A stretch of 56,432 bases of DNA. It comes from Stenotrophomonas sp. 704A1. Lineage in GTDB: Bacteria > Pseudomonadota > Gammaproteobacteria > Xanthomonadales > Xanthomonadaceae. Every line of letters begins with the position of its first letter. The first letter of the stretch is position 1. Shown here in pieces: positions 20,559 to 30,562 of this stretch. The notes beneath the pieces are model-generated. The model was not told where the DNA came from. It ran no database searches and was given only the letters and a program-made list of their open reading frames with translations. Location of the stretch: the NCBI RefSeq assembly GCF_030549525.1, contig NZ_CP130831.1, forward strand, positions 4,630,001-4,686,432, in the 5' to 3' direction. A program made the translations under genes and the position numbers.

Positions 20559-20666
20559 ATCCACGCCATGCGTGGATGAGCAGCAGAACGTTCGGAACGC
20601 GCTCTTGTAGAGTCGAGCCTTGCTCGACTCCGTGGCCGATCAGCCGAGCACGGCTCGGCTCTACCG
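20555..20666 (+). repeat. Compound SMAG array of three hairpins
   Basis: Three palindromes in a row: GTAG + ATCCACGCC/GTGGAT (20555-20579), GTAG + AGTCGAGC/GCTCGACT (20607-20630), and an inverted copy AGCCGAGC/GCTCGGCT ending CTACC (20642-20666). The 26-base linker between the first two contains AGAACGTTCGGAACGCGCT, nearly identical to the linker in the array at 37327-37405. It lies between two convergent genes. Confidence 0.85.
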
Positions 20667-20685
20667 GAAGCGCATCGCCCCCCCG

Positions 20686-22566
20686 TCAGAACAACGTGCC
20701 CTGCACCGCAGGTTGTTCGATGCGTGCCGGTAGTTCGACCACCGCTTCCGCACCCAGCCGCCAGGCCAGGCCACCCAATCGGCTGGCGTGGCGTTTCAAC
20801 GCAGCCTGCAGCACCTCTGCGCTGCCGGCCACGTGCAGGACCTGGCGGGCGCGGGTCAGGCCGGTGTAGACCAGTTCGCGCGACAGCACGCGGCTGTCCT
20901 GGCGCGGCAGCTGCAACCACACCTCATCGAACTCCGAGCCCTGTGCCTTGTGCACGGTCATCGCGAAGGCGCTTTCGTGCGCGGGCAGTGCGGCCGGGTG
21001 GAAGGCGCGCGGCTGGTCGACGCTGTCGCCGGGGAACCAGGCCACCATCGCGCCGCTGCCATCGCGCAGGCAGATGCCGATATCGCCGTTGAACAGGCGG
21101 TGCCGGTAGCTGTTCTCGGTGACCAGCAGCAGGCGGCCCTGGAAGTAGCCAGGGGCGTTACCGGCCAGCGACTGTTCGATGCGGCTGTTGAGCCCGCGCG
21201 CGCCCTGCGGGCCTTCGCGCAGCGCGGTCAGCACGCGCAGACGGCCGGCCTGCTGCAGGGCAAGTACCGGATCGGTCGCCTCGGCCAGGGCACGCCAGTG
21301 GCCGAGCAGGTGCTCGCGCTGGCCGCGCAGCGGATCGGCTTCGCCTTCGTGGAAGTGCACGCCGGCCAGTGAACCACCGCGCAGCAGCTGCAGCGCGGTG
21401 CTGCTGTCGCCGTCGCGCACGGCGTGTGCCAGCGGTGCCAGGTCCAGCGCATCACTCTGCCGGTAACCGCGCTGCAGCTGCACGCGGCGGCCGGCGAAGG
21501 CGCGTGGTGCCGCCTGCGGCTGCAAGGTGGCCGGCGCCAGCAGGCCGTGCAGCGCTTGGGCGTCGTCGGCGCGGGTGCCGATGCCATCACCGCTGGCGCG
21601 CAGGATCGCGCCGAGCACGTCGCCGGCCTCGACCGAGGGCAACTGATCGGGGTCGCCGAGCAGGATCAGGCGGGTGCCGCTGGCGATCGCGTCGACCAGC
21701 TTGGCCATCATCGGCAGGTCGATCATCGAGGCCTCGTCGACCACCACCACGTCCACCGGCAGCGGGTTGTCGGCATGGTGGCGGAAGCGCGGTGAATCGG
21801 GAATCACCCCGAGCAGGCGATGCAGGGTGGTGCCGGTACTGGGCAGCGCCGCGCACAGCGCCGTATCCAGTCCTTGTTCCTGCAGGCGTTGCACGGCGAC
21901 GCGCAGGCTCTCGGCCATGCGCTCGGCGGCGCGCCCGGTAGGCGCGGCCAGCGCCACCTCGGGCAGCGGCTGGCCGGCGTGCCGGGCCTGCGCGGCCAGC
22001 AGCAGCAACAGCCGCGCGATGGTGGTGGTCTTGCCGGTGCCCGGGCCACCGGTGACCAGCGCCAGCGGGTGGCGCAGGGTCACGCCGGCGGCGCGTGCCT
22101 GGTGGTCCTCGCTGCCCGATGCCTGCGGGAACAGCTGCGCGAACAACGGCGCCAACGCGGCCATGTCCGGGGCCGGCAGCGGATGCCGGCCGATGCGCTG
22201 CAGCCCAGCCGCCAGCTGACGCTCGTACTCGCGGTAACGGCGCAGGTAGAGCAGGCCGTTTTCCAGCACCAGCGGTGCATCCGCGGCGATGGCATCGGCC
22301 TGCTCCGGCGTTGCGACCCACGGCGATGCGCGCAGCTGTGCCAGCCAGTCCTGTGCTGCGGGCCACTCGGGCACACCCTCCAGCAACCGCTGCGGTTGTG
22401 CCGGATCGAACGCGGCATGGCCCTGCGACACCGCCAGCGACGCAAGCGCCGCCGCCAGCGCCACACTCTCAGGCGTGTCGTCGCGCAGCCGCTGCAGGCT
22501 GGTCGCCAACGCGTGGTCGAGGGTGCGTAGCTGGCCTTTTCCGTGCAGTTCCTTCAGCAGGCTCAT
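20686..22566 (-). CDS. recD: Exodeoxyribonuclease V alpha subunit RecD
   Basis: 626 residues. RecD is the 5'-3' helicase subunit of RecBCD, which processes double-strand ends for recombination and degrades linear foreign DNA. Walker A is GGPGTGKT (173-180) and Walker B lies in VDVVVVDEASMIDLPMM; the C-terminal helicase motif is FAMTVHKAQGSEFDEVWL. The start overlaps the recB stop as ATGA, and it is the last gene of recC-recB-recD. Confidence 0.96.
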   Translation of the reverse strand: MSLLKELHGKGQLRTLDHALATSLQRLRDDTPESVALAAALASLAVSQGHAAFDPAQPQRLLEGVPEWPAAQDWLAQLRASPWVATPEQADAIAADAPLVLENGLLYLRRYREYERQLAAGLQRIGRHPLPAPDMAALAPLFAQLFPQASGSEDHQARAAGVTLRHPLALVTGGPGTGKTTTIARLLLLLAAQARHAGQPLPEVALAAPTGRAAERMAESLRVAVQRLQEQGLDTALCAALPSTGTTLHRLLGVIPDSPRFRHHADNPLPVDVVVVDEASMIDLPMMAKLVDAIASGTRLILLGDPDQLPSVEAGDVLGAILRASGDGIGTRADDAQALHGLLAPATLQPQAAPRAFAGRRVQLQRGYRQSDALDLAPLAHAVRDGDSSTALQLLRGGSLAGVHFHEGEADPLRGQREHLLGHWRALAEATDPVLALQQAGRLRVLTALREGPQGARGLNSRIEQSLAGNAPGYFQGRLLLVTENSYRHRLFNGDIGICLRDGSGAMVAWFPGDSVDQPRAFHPAALPAHESAFAMTVHKAQGSEFDEVWLQLPRQDSRVLSRELVYTGLTRARQVLHVAGSAEVLQAALKRHASRLGGLAWRLGAEAVVELPARIEQPAVQGTLF

Positions 22567-25500
22567 GCGCTGGCTCCACGCGCACGCGCGGCCAGTTCGG
22601 CCTGGGCCTGTTCGCCACCGGCGAACAGCGCGTCGAGCGCATCCACCAGCGCCAGCGGGAAACGGTCCACATGCACGCCATTGCCGGCCCGGTCCAGGCC
22701 GCGGCAGAACAGGTAGCGGATGCCTCCCATGTCACGCTCGTAGTCGTAGGCCGCGCCCAGCCGGAAGCGCAGCCAGCGGTGCAGGGCCACGGTATAGATC
22801 AACGCCTGCAGGTCGTACTCGCTGTGGCGCATGGCAATGGCCAGCAGGTCCGGGCTGTAGCCGGGCAACCGGTTGGACTTGTAGTCGAGCACGTACCAGC
22901 GCCCGTCACGCACGTAGGTCAGGTCGATCATGCCGGTCATCAGCCCTTCCAGACGACGGCGCTGGCCGAATCCCCGGCGGGCGCCGGAGACGCCATGCGC
23001 GTGCAGTACCTGCAGCAACGCCTGCACCGTGGTCGCTTCGATGGCGAAATGGAAGTCGATTTCCGCACGCCGCTCGCCTTCGCCGAGGCTGTGCAGCGCG
23101 CCGCCTTCGGGCAGCGGCACGGTGAGCGTATGGCCGACCAGCGGCACCAGCACGGCCACGCCATCGTCCAGATCGACATCGGCATAGCCTTCGTCGTGCA
23201 GCGCCTTGCGCAGCACCTCGGCCTGGCCCGCCGGCGCCTGCTGGCCGGGCTGCCAATCGCCCCAGGCCGCGAAGTCGACGTTCTCCATCGCTTCGTGCAG
23301 CACGTTGCCGAAGCGGCTGCCCATGAAGCGTGGATCGATCGGTGGGCTGTCCTCGGCCGCCGCTGCGGGTTCTGGCAGCGCCGGCTCCAGCGGCAGCTCC
23401 GGGCCCGCGGGTTCGTCGGCGGCGGGCGCCGGCAGCTCGGTGGCGGCCGCTTCGATATCACTGCCAGCGCCCGCATCGGCATGCGCCAGCTGGGTGAAGC
23501 TGTACACCCACCAGTCGTGCGGTACGCGCCGGGTCAGGGCACGCACCGCCGGAAGCTCACCGTCTACGTCGGCCGCCAGTTGCGGCAGCGTGGCCGGTGT
23601 CTCGCTGTCATCGATGTGCACGTCGGCCTGGGCGCGCAGCGCCTGCAGGTCGCCCAGCAACGGTGCCAGCCGTGTCCTGCCCAGCCCGGCCAGATCGCCC
23701 ACGGCGATCCACAGCGCGTGTTCGGCACGGGTCAGACCGACATACAGCAGGCGCGCATCCTCGGCGCGCTGCTCACGCTCGCGCTGGGCACTGGCCGCTT
23801 CCCAGGCCGCGTCCCTGTCCAGCTTCCAGTGCAGCTGGCGCTGGCCGTCCACGTGCACCGTGCAGTGCGAGGCGGTGTTCGGTGCGCCACCGTCGATGCC
23901 GACGAACGGCAGGAACACCAGCGGGTATTCCAGGCCCTTGCTCTTGTGCAGGGTGATGATCTGTACACGCCGTGCGTCCGATTCCAGGCGCAGCAGCTGC
24001 TGCTCGTCATCCTGGTCAGCGCTGGCCATCTGCCCCTGCAGCCAGTCCAGCAGGCCATGCATGCCCAGCGCCTGTGCCGATGCCTCCTGCAGCAGTTCGC
24101 CCAGCTGCAGGTAATTGGTCAGGCGGCGCTCGCCATCAATCAGGGCCAGCAGGCGCTCGCCCTGTGCGGCACAGACATCGGCGATCACCGCGAACGGTCC
24201 GCCGCGCTGCCAGCGCTCGCGCCAGTGCAGCAGCTGCGCCTGGAACCCGCGTTGCAGGTCGCCCTCGCGCTCCATCGCCGCGATCGCACTGGCCCGCTGG
24301 CCCAGCAACACCGTGGCCAGCGCTGCCCGCAGGCGGCCTTCGTCGGCCGGTTGCAGCAGCGCCAGCAGCAGCGCGCGCAGATCACGTGCCTCACTGGTGG
24401 CGAACAGGCTCTGCTTTCCGGCTGCCACCGCGGGAATACCGACCGCTGCCAGCGCACGCTGCACCAGCGTCGCCTCGCGATGCGAGCGCACCAGCACCGC
24501 GATGTCCCCGGGCTGCACCGGGCGCCCACGCAACACCGCATTGCCCGCACGCGCCTCGACCAGGATCTGGTGGATCGCCGCCACACAGGCCCGGGTTGCC
24601 GCATCGCGCGAGGCGTCGGCACTCATCGCCTTGTCGCCGCCACTGCGCAGCACGCGTAGGGTCAGCGCCACGGCGGCGTGGCCATCGCGCAGGTAGTCCT
24701 CATCGCTGCGCACGCCACCGGGACGCACCGGCTCGAACTGGATGTCGCGCTCGAGGAAGGCGTCTTCGCCACCGTTGTCGTACAGCGCCTGCAGCGCGCG
24801 CAGCACCGCCGGTCGCGAGCGGAAGTTCTGGTCCAGCGCCGGCGCCTGCTGCGCCTCCTGCTTGGCTTTCAGGTAAGTGTGGATGTCGCCACCGCGGAAT
24901 CCGTAGATCGCCTGCTTGGGATCACCGATCAGGAACAGCGCCGGCGCCAGGCCGAGCTCGCGCACCTCCGGCGAATCGCCGAACACGCTGTGGAAGATGC
25001 CCCACTGGCGGTCGTCGGTGTCCTGGAACTCATCGACCAGCGCGATGCGGTACTGCGCGCGCAGCTGCTTCACCAGCGCCGGCCGCTGCGGGCCTTCCAG
25101 GGCCACCGCCACGCCATCGATCAGATCGTCGTAGGTCTGTACCCGGCGTGTGCGCTTCAACGCCTGCAGGCGCTGCGCGGCGTCGGCGCGAAGCGCGTGC
25201 AGGAAATCCAGCGCGGTGGCACGCAACCAGGCATCGCGTTCGGCCAGCAGCGCGACATAGCGCGCCAACGGCGCCTGCAATGGCGACGATGGCGTGCGAT
25301 CAGAGAATTTCCTGTTGGTCTTGTCGGCCAGCACCTCCGGCAGCAGTGCCGGCAGGCGCTCGCTGGCCAGCAGCTCGCGAGGGTCGGCGCGCTCGGCCCA
25401 GGCCAGCAGCTGCCGGCCCAGCGGGTGCAGCCAGCCCAGCTTGTAGGACACCCCGTTGATCCACTTGTTGTCGACAGCATCGCAGAGGTCGATGAAGAAC

Positions 25501-26243
25501 TGCTCGCCATGCTCGCGCAGCGCCTGCTGCAGTTCGGCGGCGGTGGCCTGCAATGCCGGGTGCGGATCGGCCAGTGCCAGCGGCTGTGGCAACGGGTGCA
25601 GTGGCGGCGCAGCCAGCAGCGCGCGCAGATCGGCAGCCAGCGCATCGGGGTTGGACCACAGCCAGGTCAGGGGCTCCAGTGTGGCCGCGTCGTTGGCATG
25701 CACCCGCCACAGGTCAGCGGCCAGCTCCTCCAGCAACTCGCGGTCGCTGGCCAGCAGCTCCGGCGGGTCGAAGGTGTGGCCGCTCTCCAGCGCATGCTCG
25801 CGCAGCACGCGGGTACAGAAGCCGTGGATGGTGAAGATGGACGCCAGGTCGATTTCGTCGGCAGCCACCTGCAGGCGGCGCTTCAGGGCGGCGGCGCTCT
25901 CGGAACCGCCCTGCAGGTGGCGCTGCAGCACTTCCCGGGTCAGGCTCACATCCGGTGCTTCGCCCTCGGCCGGTTCCAGATCGACCAGGCGCGCGGCCAG
26001 CGCCAGGCGCTCGCGGATGCGCTTGCGCAGTTCCTGGGTGGCGGCGTCGGTGAAGGTCACCGCCAGGATCTGGCCGATGCGCAGGCCCTGCTCCACCACC
26101 AGGCGGGTGAACAGCGTGGCCAGGGTGAAGGTCTTGCCGGTACCGGCGCTGGCTTCGATCAGGCGGGTGCCGTGCAGCGGCAGGGCCAGGTAGGGGTCGC
26201 GGCTGGGCAATCCGATGCCGTCTTCGGCGATGGCGGTGTTCAT
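22563..26243 (-). CDS. recB: Exodeoxyribonuclease V beta subunit RecB
   Basis: 1226 residues, a full-length RecB. The N-terminal helicase has Walker A ASAGTGKT (31-38), DEFQDTD (Walker B) and LYVGLTRAEHALWIAVG (motif VI region). The C-terminal nuclease domain carries LDYKSN with Asp1120, the catalytic motif. RecB is the 3'-5' helicase and nuclease of the complex. It overlaps recC by four bases upstream and recD by four downstream, so all three subunits are translationally coupled. The ATG at 26243 gives the family N-terminus; in-frame sequence upstream lies within recC. Confidence 0.96.
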   Translation of the reverse strand: MNTAIAEDGIGLPSRDPYLALPLHGTRLIEASAGTGKTFTLATLFTRLVVEQGLRIGQILAVTFTDAATQELRKRIRERLALAARLVDLEPAEGEAPDVSLTREVLQRHLQGGSESAAALKRRLQVAADEIDLASIFTIHGFCTRVLREHALESGHTFDPPELLASDRELLEELAADLWRVHANDAATLEPLTWLWSNPDALAADLRALLAAPPLHPLPQPLALADPHPALQATAAELQQALREHGEQFFIDLCDAVDNKWINGVSYKLGWLHPLGRQLLAWAERADPRELLASERLPALLPEVLADKTNRKFSDRTPSSPLQAPLARYVALLAERDAWLRATALDFLHALRADAAQRLQALKRTRRVQTYDDLIDGVAVALEGPQRPALVKQLRAQYRIALVDEFQDTDDRQWGIFHSVFGDSPEVRELGLAPALFLIGDPKQAIYGFRGGDIHTYLKAKQEAQQAPALDQNFRSRPAVLRALQALYDNGGEDAFLERDIQFEPVRPGGVRSDEDYLRDGHAAVALTLRVLRSGGDKAMSADASRDAATRACVAAIHQILVEARAGNAVLRGRPVQPGDIAVLVRSHREATLVQRALAAVGIPAVAAGKQSLFATSEARDLRALLLALLQPADEGRLRAALATVLLGQRASAIAAMEREGDLQRGFQAQLLHWRERWQRGGPFAVIADVCAAQGERLLALIDGERRLTNYLQLGELLQEASAQALGMHGLLDWLQGQMASADQDDEQQLLRLESDARRVQIITLHKSKGLEYPLVFLPFVGIDGGAPNTASHCTVHVDGQRQLHWKLDRDAAWEAASAQREREQRAEDARLLYVGLTRAEHALWIAVGDLAGLGRTRLAPLLGDLQALRAQADVHIDDSETPATLPQLAADVDGELPAVRALTRRVPHDWWVYSFTQLAHADAGAGSDIEAAATELPAPAADEPAGPELPLEPALPEPAAAAEDSPPIDPRFMGSRFGNVLHEAMENVDFAAWGDWQPGQQAPAGQAEVLRKALHDEGYADVDLDDGVAVLVPLVGHTLTVPLPEGGALHSLGEGERRAEIDFHFAIEATTVQALLQVLHAHGVSGARRGFGQRRRLEGLMTGMIDLTYVRDGRWYVLDYKSNRLPGYSPDLLAIAMRHSEYDLQALIYTVALHRWLRFRLGAAYDYERDMGGIRYLFCRGLDRAGNGVHVDRFPLALVDALDALFAGGEQAQAELAARARGASA

Positions 26244-29200
26244 GCGCTGCCCTCCTGGCGTGCTTCGGCGCCGAGGGTGCGGCCTTCGCGCACTGCGCTG
26301 AAGACCACCTGGCTGTTGCGCAGCAGGTCGGCATAGCTGGCGTCGGTGGCGAACGGGTCGGCACCGCGCAGCAGCAGCTGCCAGGCGTCGCTGCTGGATT
26401 CGCCCCAGCTGCGGTCGCTGCCATGCCACTGCTTCCAGCCTTCGCTGCGCTGCTTCTCGCCGGCCGTGGTGTACAGCACCCAGCCCGTGTACGGAGCGAA
26501 GCGAAGCGGTTCACGCAGGCCACGCTGGCGCAGCTGCAGCAGTGCGCGCAGCGCAGCGCGTGCGGCCGGAACGCTCAGTGCCGGCAGCACATGCGGGCCG
26601 GGACCGGCGTCGCCGCCATCGTGGAATTGCACCAGCGGCAGGGCATCGCCGGCCGCGTTGGCCAGCAGCCAGTCCAGCCCCTGGCGGATCACCGCAGTGC
26701 CATTGAGGGTGCCGACGCGCAGACGCACCAGCCCGCCGGGGTGCCGGTCCGCCACCCGGCCATGCAGGCGCACGCCATCGATCTCCACGTCGTAGCGGCG
26801 GCTTTCCAGCGGTTCGCCCTGCATCCAGCCCAGCAATGCACTGGCATACGGGCGCGTCTTCACCTGCTCCACCTCGAACTGGCGCTCGCCCAATGGGCCG
26901 GACGGCAGCAGGCCGCGCGCGCGCAGCCGCGGGTACAACGGCTCGGTATCGCCGCTGAGCGTGGCACGCACCACCGCCGCCTGCACGCTGCGCTTTTCCG
27001 GGCCGCGCGAGGACAGCACCAGCGGTTCCAGGTCATCGACCTCCTCGACATCGTCGGCCAGGCGCAGGCCCAGCGACTGCGCGAGGAACTGCCCGGCCGG
27101 GTCGCACAGGAAGCGGCGCAGGGTATCGAGCGCAACCTCGTCTTCCACCGCCTCGTCGAGCGGCGGCAAGGGCGCATCGAACCACGGCTGCAGGCCCCCA
27201 CGCTGGCCGGTGAGACGGCCCGCCGCCGGGTGCCACTGCCGGCGATAGCTGAAGCGGCGTGGATCGCCATCACCGAACGCCGCCGGTGAGAACGGCTGCA
27301 GTGCGTGGCGCACGGTGAAGTCGCTGGTGGCCGCAGGCGGATCGAGGTGATACGCGGCGGCGGCATCGATCAGTTCGCTGACCAGTACCGAAGGCTCGCG
27401 CACGCTGCCGTCGCGCGGATCGGCGCCGAGATAGCTGAGATAGAACACGTCCTGCGCGGCCGCGAACAGCTGCAGGAACAGGAAGCGGTCATCCTCGCGG
27501 GTGGAGCGGTCGCCCGGACGGCGGCGCGGCGTATCCAGCTCGGCGGTGAGCTGGTTGAGGCCGGCCGCCGGGTCACGGCGCGGGAAATCGCCGTCGTTGA
27601 GACCCAGCACGCAGATCACCCGGAACGGCAGCAGGCGCATCGGCACCATGCGGCCGAAGCTGATGCCACCGGTCAGCAGCGGCGCGCGCGTATCGGCCTC
27701 GCCCAGCGCGCCGGCGAAGTGCGCGCGCACCACCTCCGGTGGCACTCCGTCCGCGAAGCCGGCCTTGGCGGCATCGTCGGCGAACTGGTTGAGCAGCTTG
27801 CGCAGCCGCTCCAGCGCGCGCTGGCTGTTGGGCGAGCTCGGTGCGGTCGGCAGCAGCGCGTCCAGCAGCGACAGCAGGCGCTGCCGCCACTGTGCCGGCG
27901 TCAGCAGCTCGCCGAGGCGACGCTGGTAGACCGCCAACACGCGCAACAGGCGCAGCAGCCGGTCCAGCGCCTCCAGCGCGCCGCCCTCCAGCTCGATCCA
28001 CGGTGCGACACCGGCCAGGTCGGCCTCGCTGCCGGTTGCATGACCGAGCACCAGGCGATCCAGCGCGAACTGCCAGGTGTAGGCATCGTCGGCCGGTGCC
28101 TGGTGCTGGTTGCGGTGCTTCGCATCCAGGCCCCAGCGTGCACCGGCCTGCTGCAACCAGCCATGCAGGCGGTCGAAGTCCACCGCGTCCAGACCGGCCG
28201 CTTCAGCCAGCGGCGCACTGGCCAGCAGGTCCAGCACTTCGTTCAGGCCGAAGCGCGAGACCGGCAGGCCGAGCAGGTGGACGAACACATCGGCCAGCGG
28301 TTCACCGGCCAGCGGGCTGCTGTCGGCCAGCGCATAGGGAATGTGCTCCTCCTCGCCGCCACGGCCGCCGAACACCGCTTCCAGGTACGGCACGTAGGGG
28401 TCGATGTCCGGCGCCAGCACCGCGATCTCGCGCGCCTGCAGCGGCGGATCGAAGCGCGGGTCCTGCAGCAGGCTGCGCAGCTGGTCGTGCAGCACCTGCA
28501 GCTCGCGCAGGCGGGTATGGCAGGCATGCACCTGCAGGCTCGGGTCATCACGGCGCAGCCCGTCGCGCAGCGGCCCCGAAGGCAGCGCGCGACGGTGGAA
28601 CAGATCGCGCTGCAGGCGGTGCAGCAGGCTGTCGGACAGGCCACCTTCGTCCAGGGTCGGGCGTGTGTCCTCTTCCGGATCGGAATAGGCGGCGATCTCG
28701 CCAGCCGGGTGCACCACCTCGTAACTGCCCAGCACCGCCATGAAGTCGCGGCCTGCCGCACCCCAGGCTTCCAGCAGGCGGTTCTCACCGGCCGCTTCAC
28801 CGAAGGGATCGGGCGCGCCGCTGCGCAGGCGCTCGGCCAGGGTCTGCAGGTCGCCCCAGTACGACTGCACCGGGGTGGGCATGTAGAAGTGCAGCTCGCC
28901 GACCCGCGCCTGGGTGGCCATCACCCGCAGCACGTCGGGCGAGATGTTGAGCGTTGCGAATGCGGACATGCGCGGTGGCAGGCCCTTCGGCAAGGGCTGT
29001 CCGGCGCCTTCGAAACGGTCCAGGTACTCCTGGATGCGGCGCGCGCGATAGTCGTGGCCGTGGGTGATGGTGCGCCACAGGATCGCCTGCGGGTCGGCCG
29101 GATCGGCACCGGCGGCCCAGCGCAGCAGCCAGTCACGGCGCCAGGCCTGGTACTTCTCGAAGACCGAGGCCAGCTCCCCGGCCAGCGCCCACGGCTTCAG

Positions 29201-29584
29201 TGCGTCATCGCCGGCAAGATAGGACTGCAGCGCGCGCATCGGTGGCTGCGCCAGCAGCGCCGGATCACGCAGCGCCTGGTACAGCTTCCAATGCAGGCCG
29301 GCCGCGTCCAGGTCATCCTGCTCGCCGCTGATGTTGGCCTTCAGTGCGCGGGCCACGAACTCACCGGGGGTCAGGAATTCGAGATTGGCGGCAACGCCGA
29401 ATTCTGCGGCCAGTGTCGCTTGCAGCCAGCGCCGCATCGCCACCTGCGGGATCAGCACCACTTCCGGCGCCAGCAACGGCTGGCCCGCAACCGGCGCACG
29501 CACGTTGCGCGCCAGCAGCGCGGCCAGCACGTCCAGGGAGTTGGAATGGTAGAGGCGGAAATCGCTGCCCGGGTCACTCATCAT
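26240..29584 (-). CDS. recC: Exodeoxyribonuclease V gamma subunit RecC
   Basis: About 1114 residues. RecC holds the complex together and recognises Chi. The N-terminus FRLYHSNSLDVLAALL, then LVPQVAMRRWL-like VLIPQVAMRRWLQATLA, and the central ICVLGLNDGDFPRRDP are RecC signatures. Two adjacent ATGs (29584 and 29581) are possible starts. It is the first gene of recCBD and is divergent from mlaF across a 189-base gap. Confidence 0.95.
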   Translation of the reverse strand: MMSDPGSDFRLYHSNSLDVLAALLARNVRAPVAGQPLLAPEVVLIPQVAMRRWLQATLAAEFGVAANLEFLTPGEFVARALKANISGEQDDLDAAGLHWKLYQALRDPALLAQPPMRALQSYLAGDDALKPWALAGELASVFEKYQAWRRDWLLRWAAGADPADPQAILWRTITHGHDYRARRIQEYLDRFEGAGQPLPKGLPPRMSAFATLNISPDVLRVMATQARVGELHFYMPTPVQSYWGDLQTLAERLRSGAPDPFGEAAGENRLLEAWGAAGRDFMAVLGSYEVVHPAGEIAAYSDPEEDTRPTLDEGGLSDSLLHRLQRDLFHRRALPSGPLRDGLRRDDPSLQVHACHTRLRELQVLHDQLRSLLQDPRFDPPLQAREIAVLAPDIDPYVPYLEAVFGGRGGEEEHIPYALADSSPLAGEPLADVFVHLLGLPVSRFGLNEVLDLLASAPLAEAAGLDAVDFDRLHGWLQQAGARWGLDAKHRNQHQAPADDAYTWQFALDRLVLGHATGSEADLAGVAPWIELEGGALEALDRLLRLLRVLAVYQRRLGELLTPAQWRQRLLSLLDALLPTAPSSPNSQRALERLRKLLNQFADDAAKAGFADGVPPEVVRAHFAGALGEADTRAPLLTGGISFGRMVPMRLLPFRVICVLGLNDGDFPRRDPAAGLNQLTAELDTPRRRPGDRSTREDDRFLFLQLFAAAQDVFYLSYLGADPRDGSVREPSVLVSELIDAAAAYHLDPPAATSDFTVRHALQPFSPAAFGDGDPRRFSYRRQWHPAAGRLTGQRGGLQPWFDAPLPPLDEAVEDEVALDTLRRFLCDPAGQFLAQSLGLRLADDVEEVDDLEPLVLSSRGPEKRSVQAAVVRATLSGDTEPLYPRLRARGLLPSGPLGERQFEVEQVKTRPYASALLGWMQGEPLESRRYDVEIDGVRLHGRVADRHPGGLVRLRVGTLNGTAVIRQGLDWLLANAAGDALPLVQFHDGGDAGPGPHVLPALSVPAARAALRALLQLRQRGLREPLRFAPYTGWVLYTTAGEKQRSEGWKQWHGSDRSWGESSSDAWQLLLRGADPFATDASYADLLRNSQVVFSAVREGRTLGAEARQEGSA

Positions 29585-29773
29585 GCACAGTGTGCAGCAC
29601 GGCAGGCAGTATTCAATGGTCAGCCCATCGCCGGTACGGATTGTTCCGGGCTGCCGGCCGATTGTCCCGGTCTGGCAGGGGCCGTGCCGTGCCACAATAC
29701 TGGACCGTCCAGTCTGCTTATGTTCAGCCGGCTGACCCGATCCTTCAATGTCGAAAAAACGTTAAGGGTGCCC

Positions 29774-30562
29774 ATGTCGGCTTCCATCTCCAGTCTGGTG
29801 CAGTTGTCCAACGTCCGCATCGACCGGAGCGGACGCACGATCCTGCGCGACGTATCGCTGCAGGTGCCGAAGGGCAGCATCACCGCTGTGCTCGGCCCGT
29901 CCGGCAGCGGCAAGTCGACCCTGCTGGCGGCGCTGACCGGCGAACTGCGCCCGGTCGCCGGCGAGGTCACCCTGTTCGGCAAGCCGATTCCGCGTGACAG
30001 CGGCGCGCTGCTGGAAATGCGCAAGAGCGTGGGTGTGCTGCTGCAGGGCAATGGCCTGCTGACCGACCTCACCGTGGCCGAGAACGTCGCGCTGCCGCTG
30101 CGCACCCACACCCGCCTGCCGGCTGCGGTACTGCGCCGGCTGGTGCAGATGAAGCTGCATGCGGTCGGCCTGCTGGCCGCTGCCGATGCCTGGCCGCGCG
30201 AACTGTCCGGCGGCATGGCCCGGCGCGTGGCGCTGGCCCGCGCGCTGGCGCTGGACCCGCCGCTGATGATCTACGACGAGCCGCTGACCGGGCTGGATCC
30301 GATCGCCTCTGGGGTGATCATGAGCCTGATCCAGCGCCTCAACCACAGCCTGGGCCTGACCAGCATCATCGTCAGCCACCACGTGCATGAGACCCTGCCG
30401 ATCTGCGACCAGGTGATCGCGATCGCGAATGGCGGCATCGTGTTCCAGGGTACGCCGGAGGCGTTGCAGGCCAGCCAGGATCCGCTGCTGCGGCAGTTCC
30501 TGCACGGCCAGCCCGATGGCCCCATTCCCTTCGACGCCGCACCGCGCGCGAGGGTTGCCTGA
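29774..30562 (+). CDS. mlaF: Phospholipid transport ATPase MlaF
   Basis: 262 residues. Walker A GPSGSGKST (41-49), signature LSGGMAR (144-150), Walker B LMIYDEP (164-170) and the H-loop SHHVHE identify an ABC ATPase, and the gene order identifies MlaF. It powers lipid transport between the outer and inner membranes to keep outer-leaflet asymmetry. AAGGGTG precedes the ATG at 29774; an in-frame ATG at 29720 would add 18 residues of little family character. Its stop and the mlaE start share TGATG. Confidence 0.93.
   Translation: MSASISSLVQLSNVRIDRSGRTILRDVSLQVPKGSITAVLGPSGSGKSTLLAALTGELRPVAGEVTLFGKPIPRDSGALLEMRKSVGVLLQGNGLLTDLTVAENVALPLRTHTRLPAAVLRRLVQMKLHAVGLLAAADAWPRELSGGMARRVALARALALDPPLMIYDEPLTGLDPIASGVIMSLIQRLNHSLGLTSIIVSHHVHETLPICDQVIAIANGGIVFQGTPEALQASQDPLLRQFLHGQPDGPIPFDAAPRARVA

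Noticed and set aside
22095..26336. Several long plus-strand frames opposite recD and recB
   Set aside because: Low-complexity Ala/Arg/Gln proteins without family character; recBCD is certain.
27305..29773. In-frame extension of mlaF by more than 800 codons upstream
   Set aside because: It lies opposite recC and lacks family similarity; MlaF proteins begin near the ATG at 29774.
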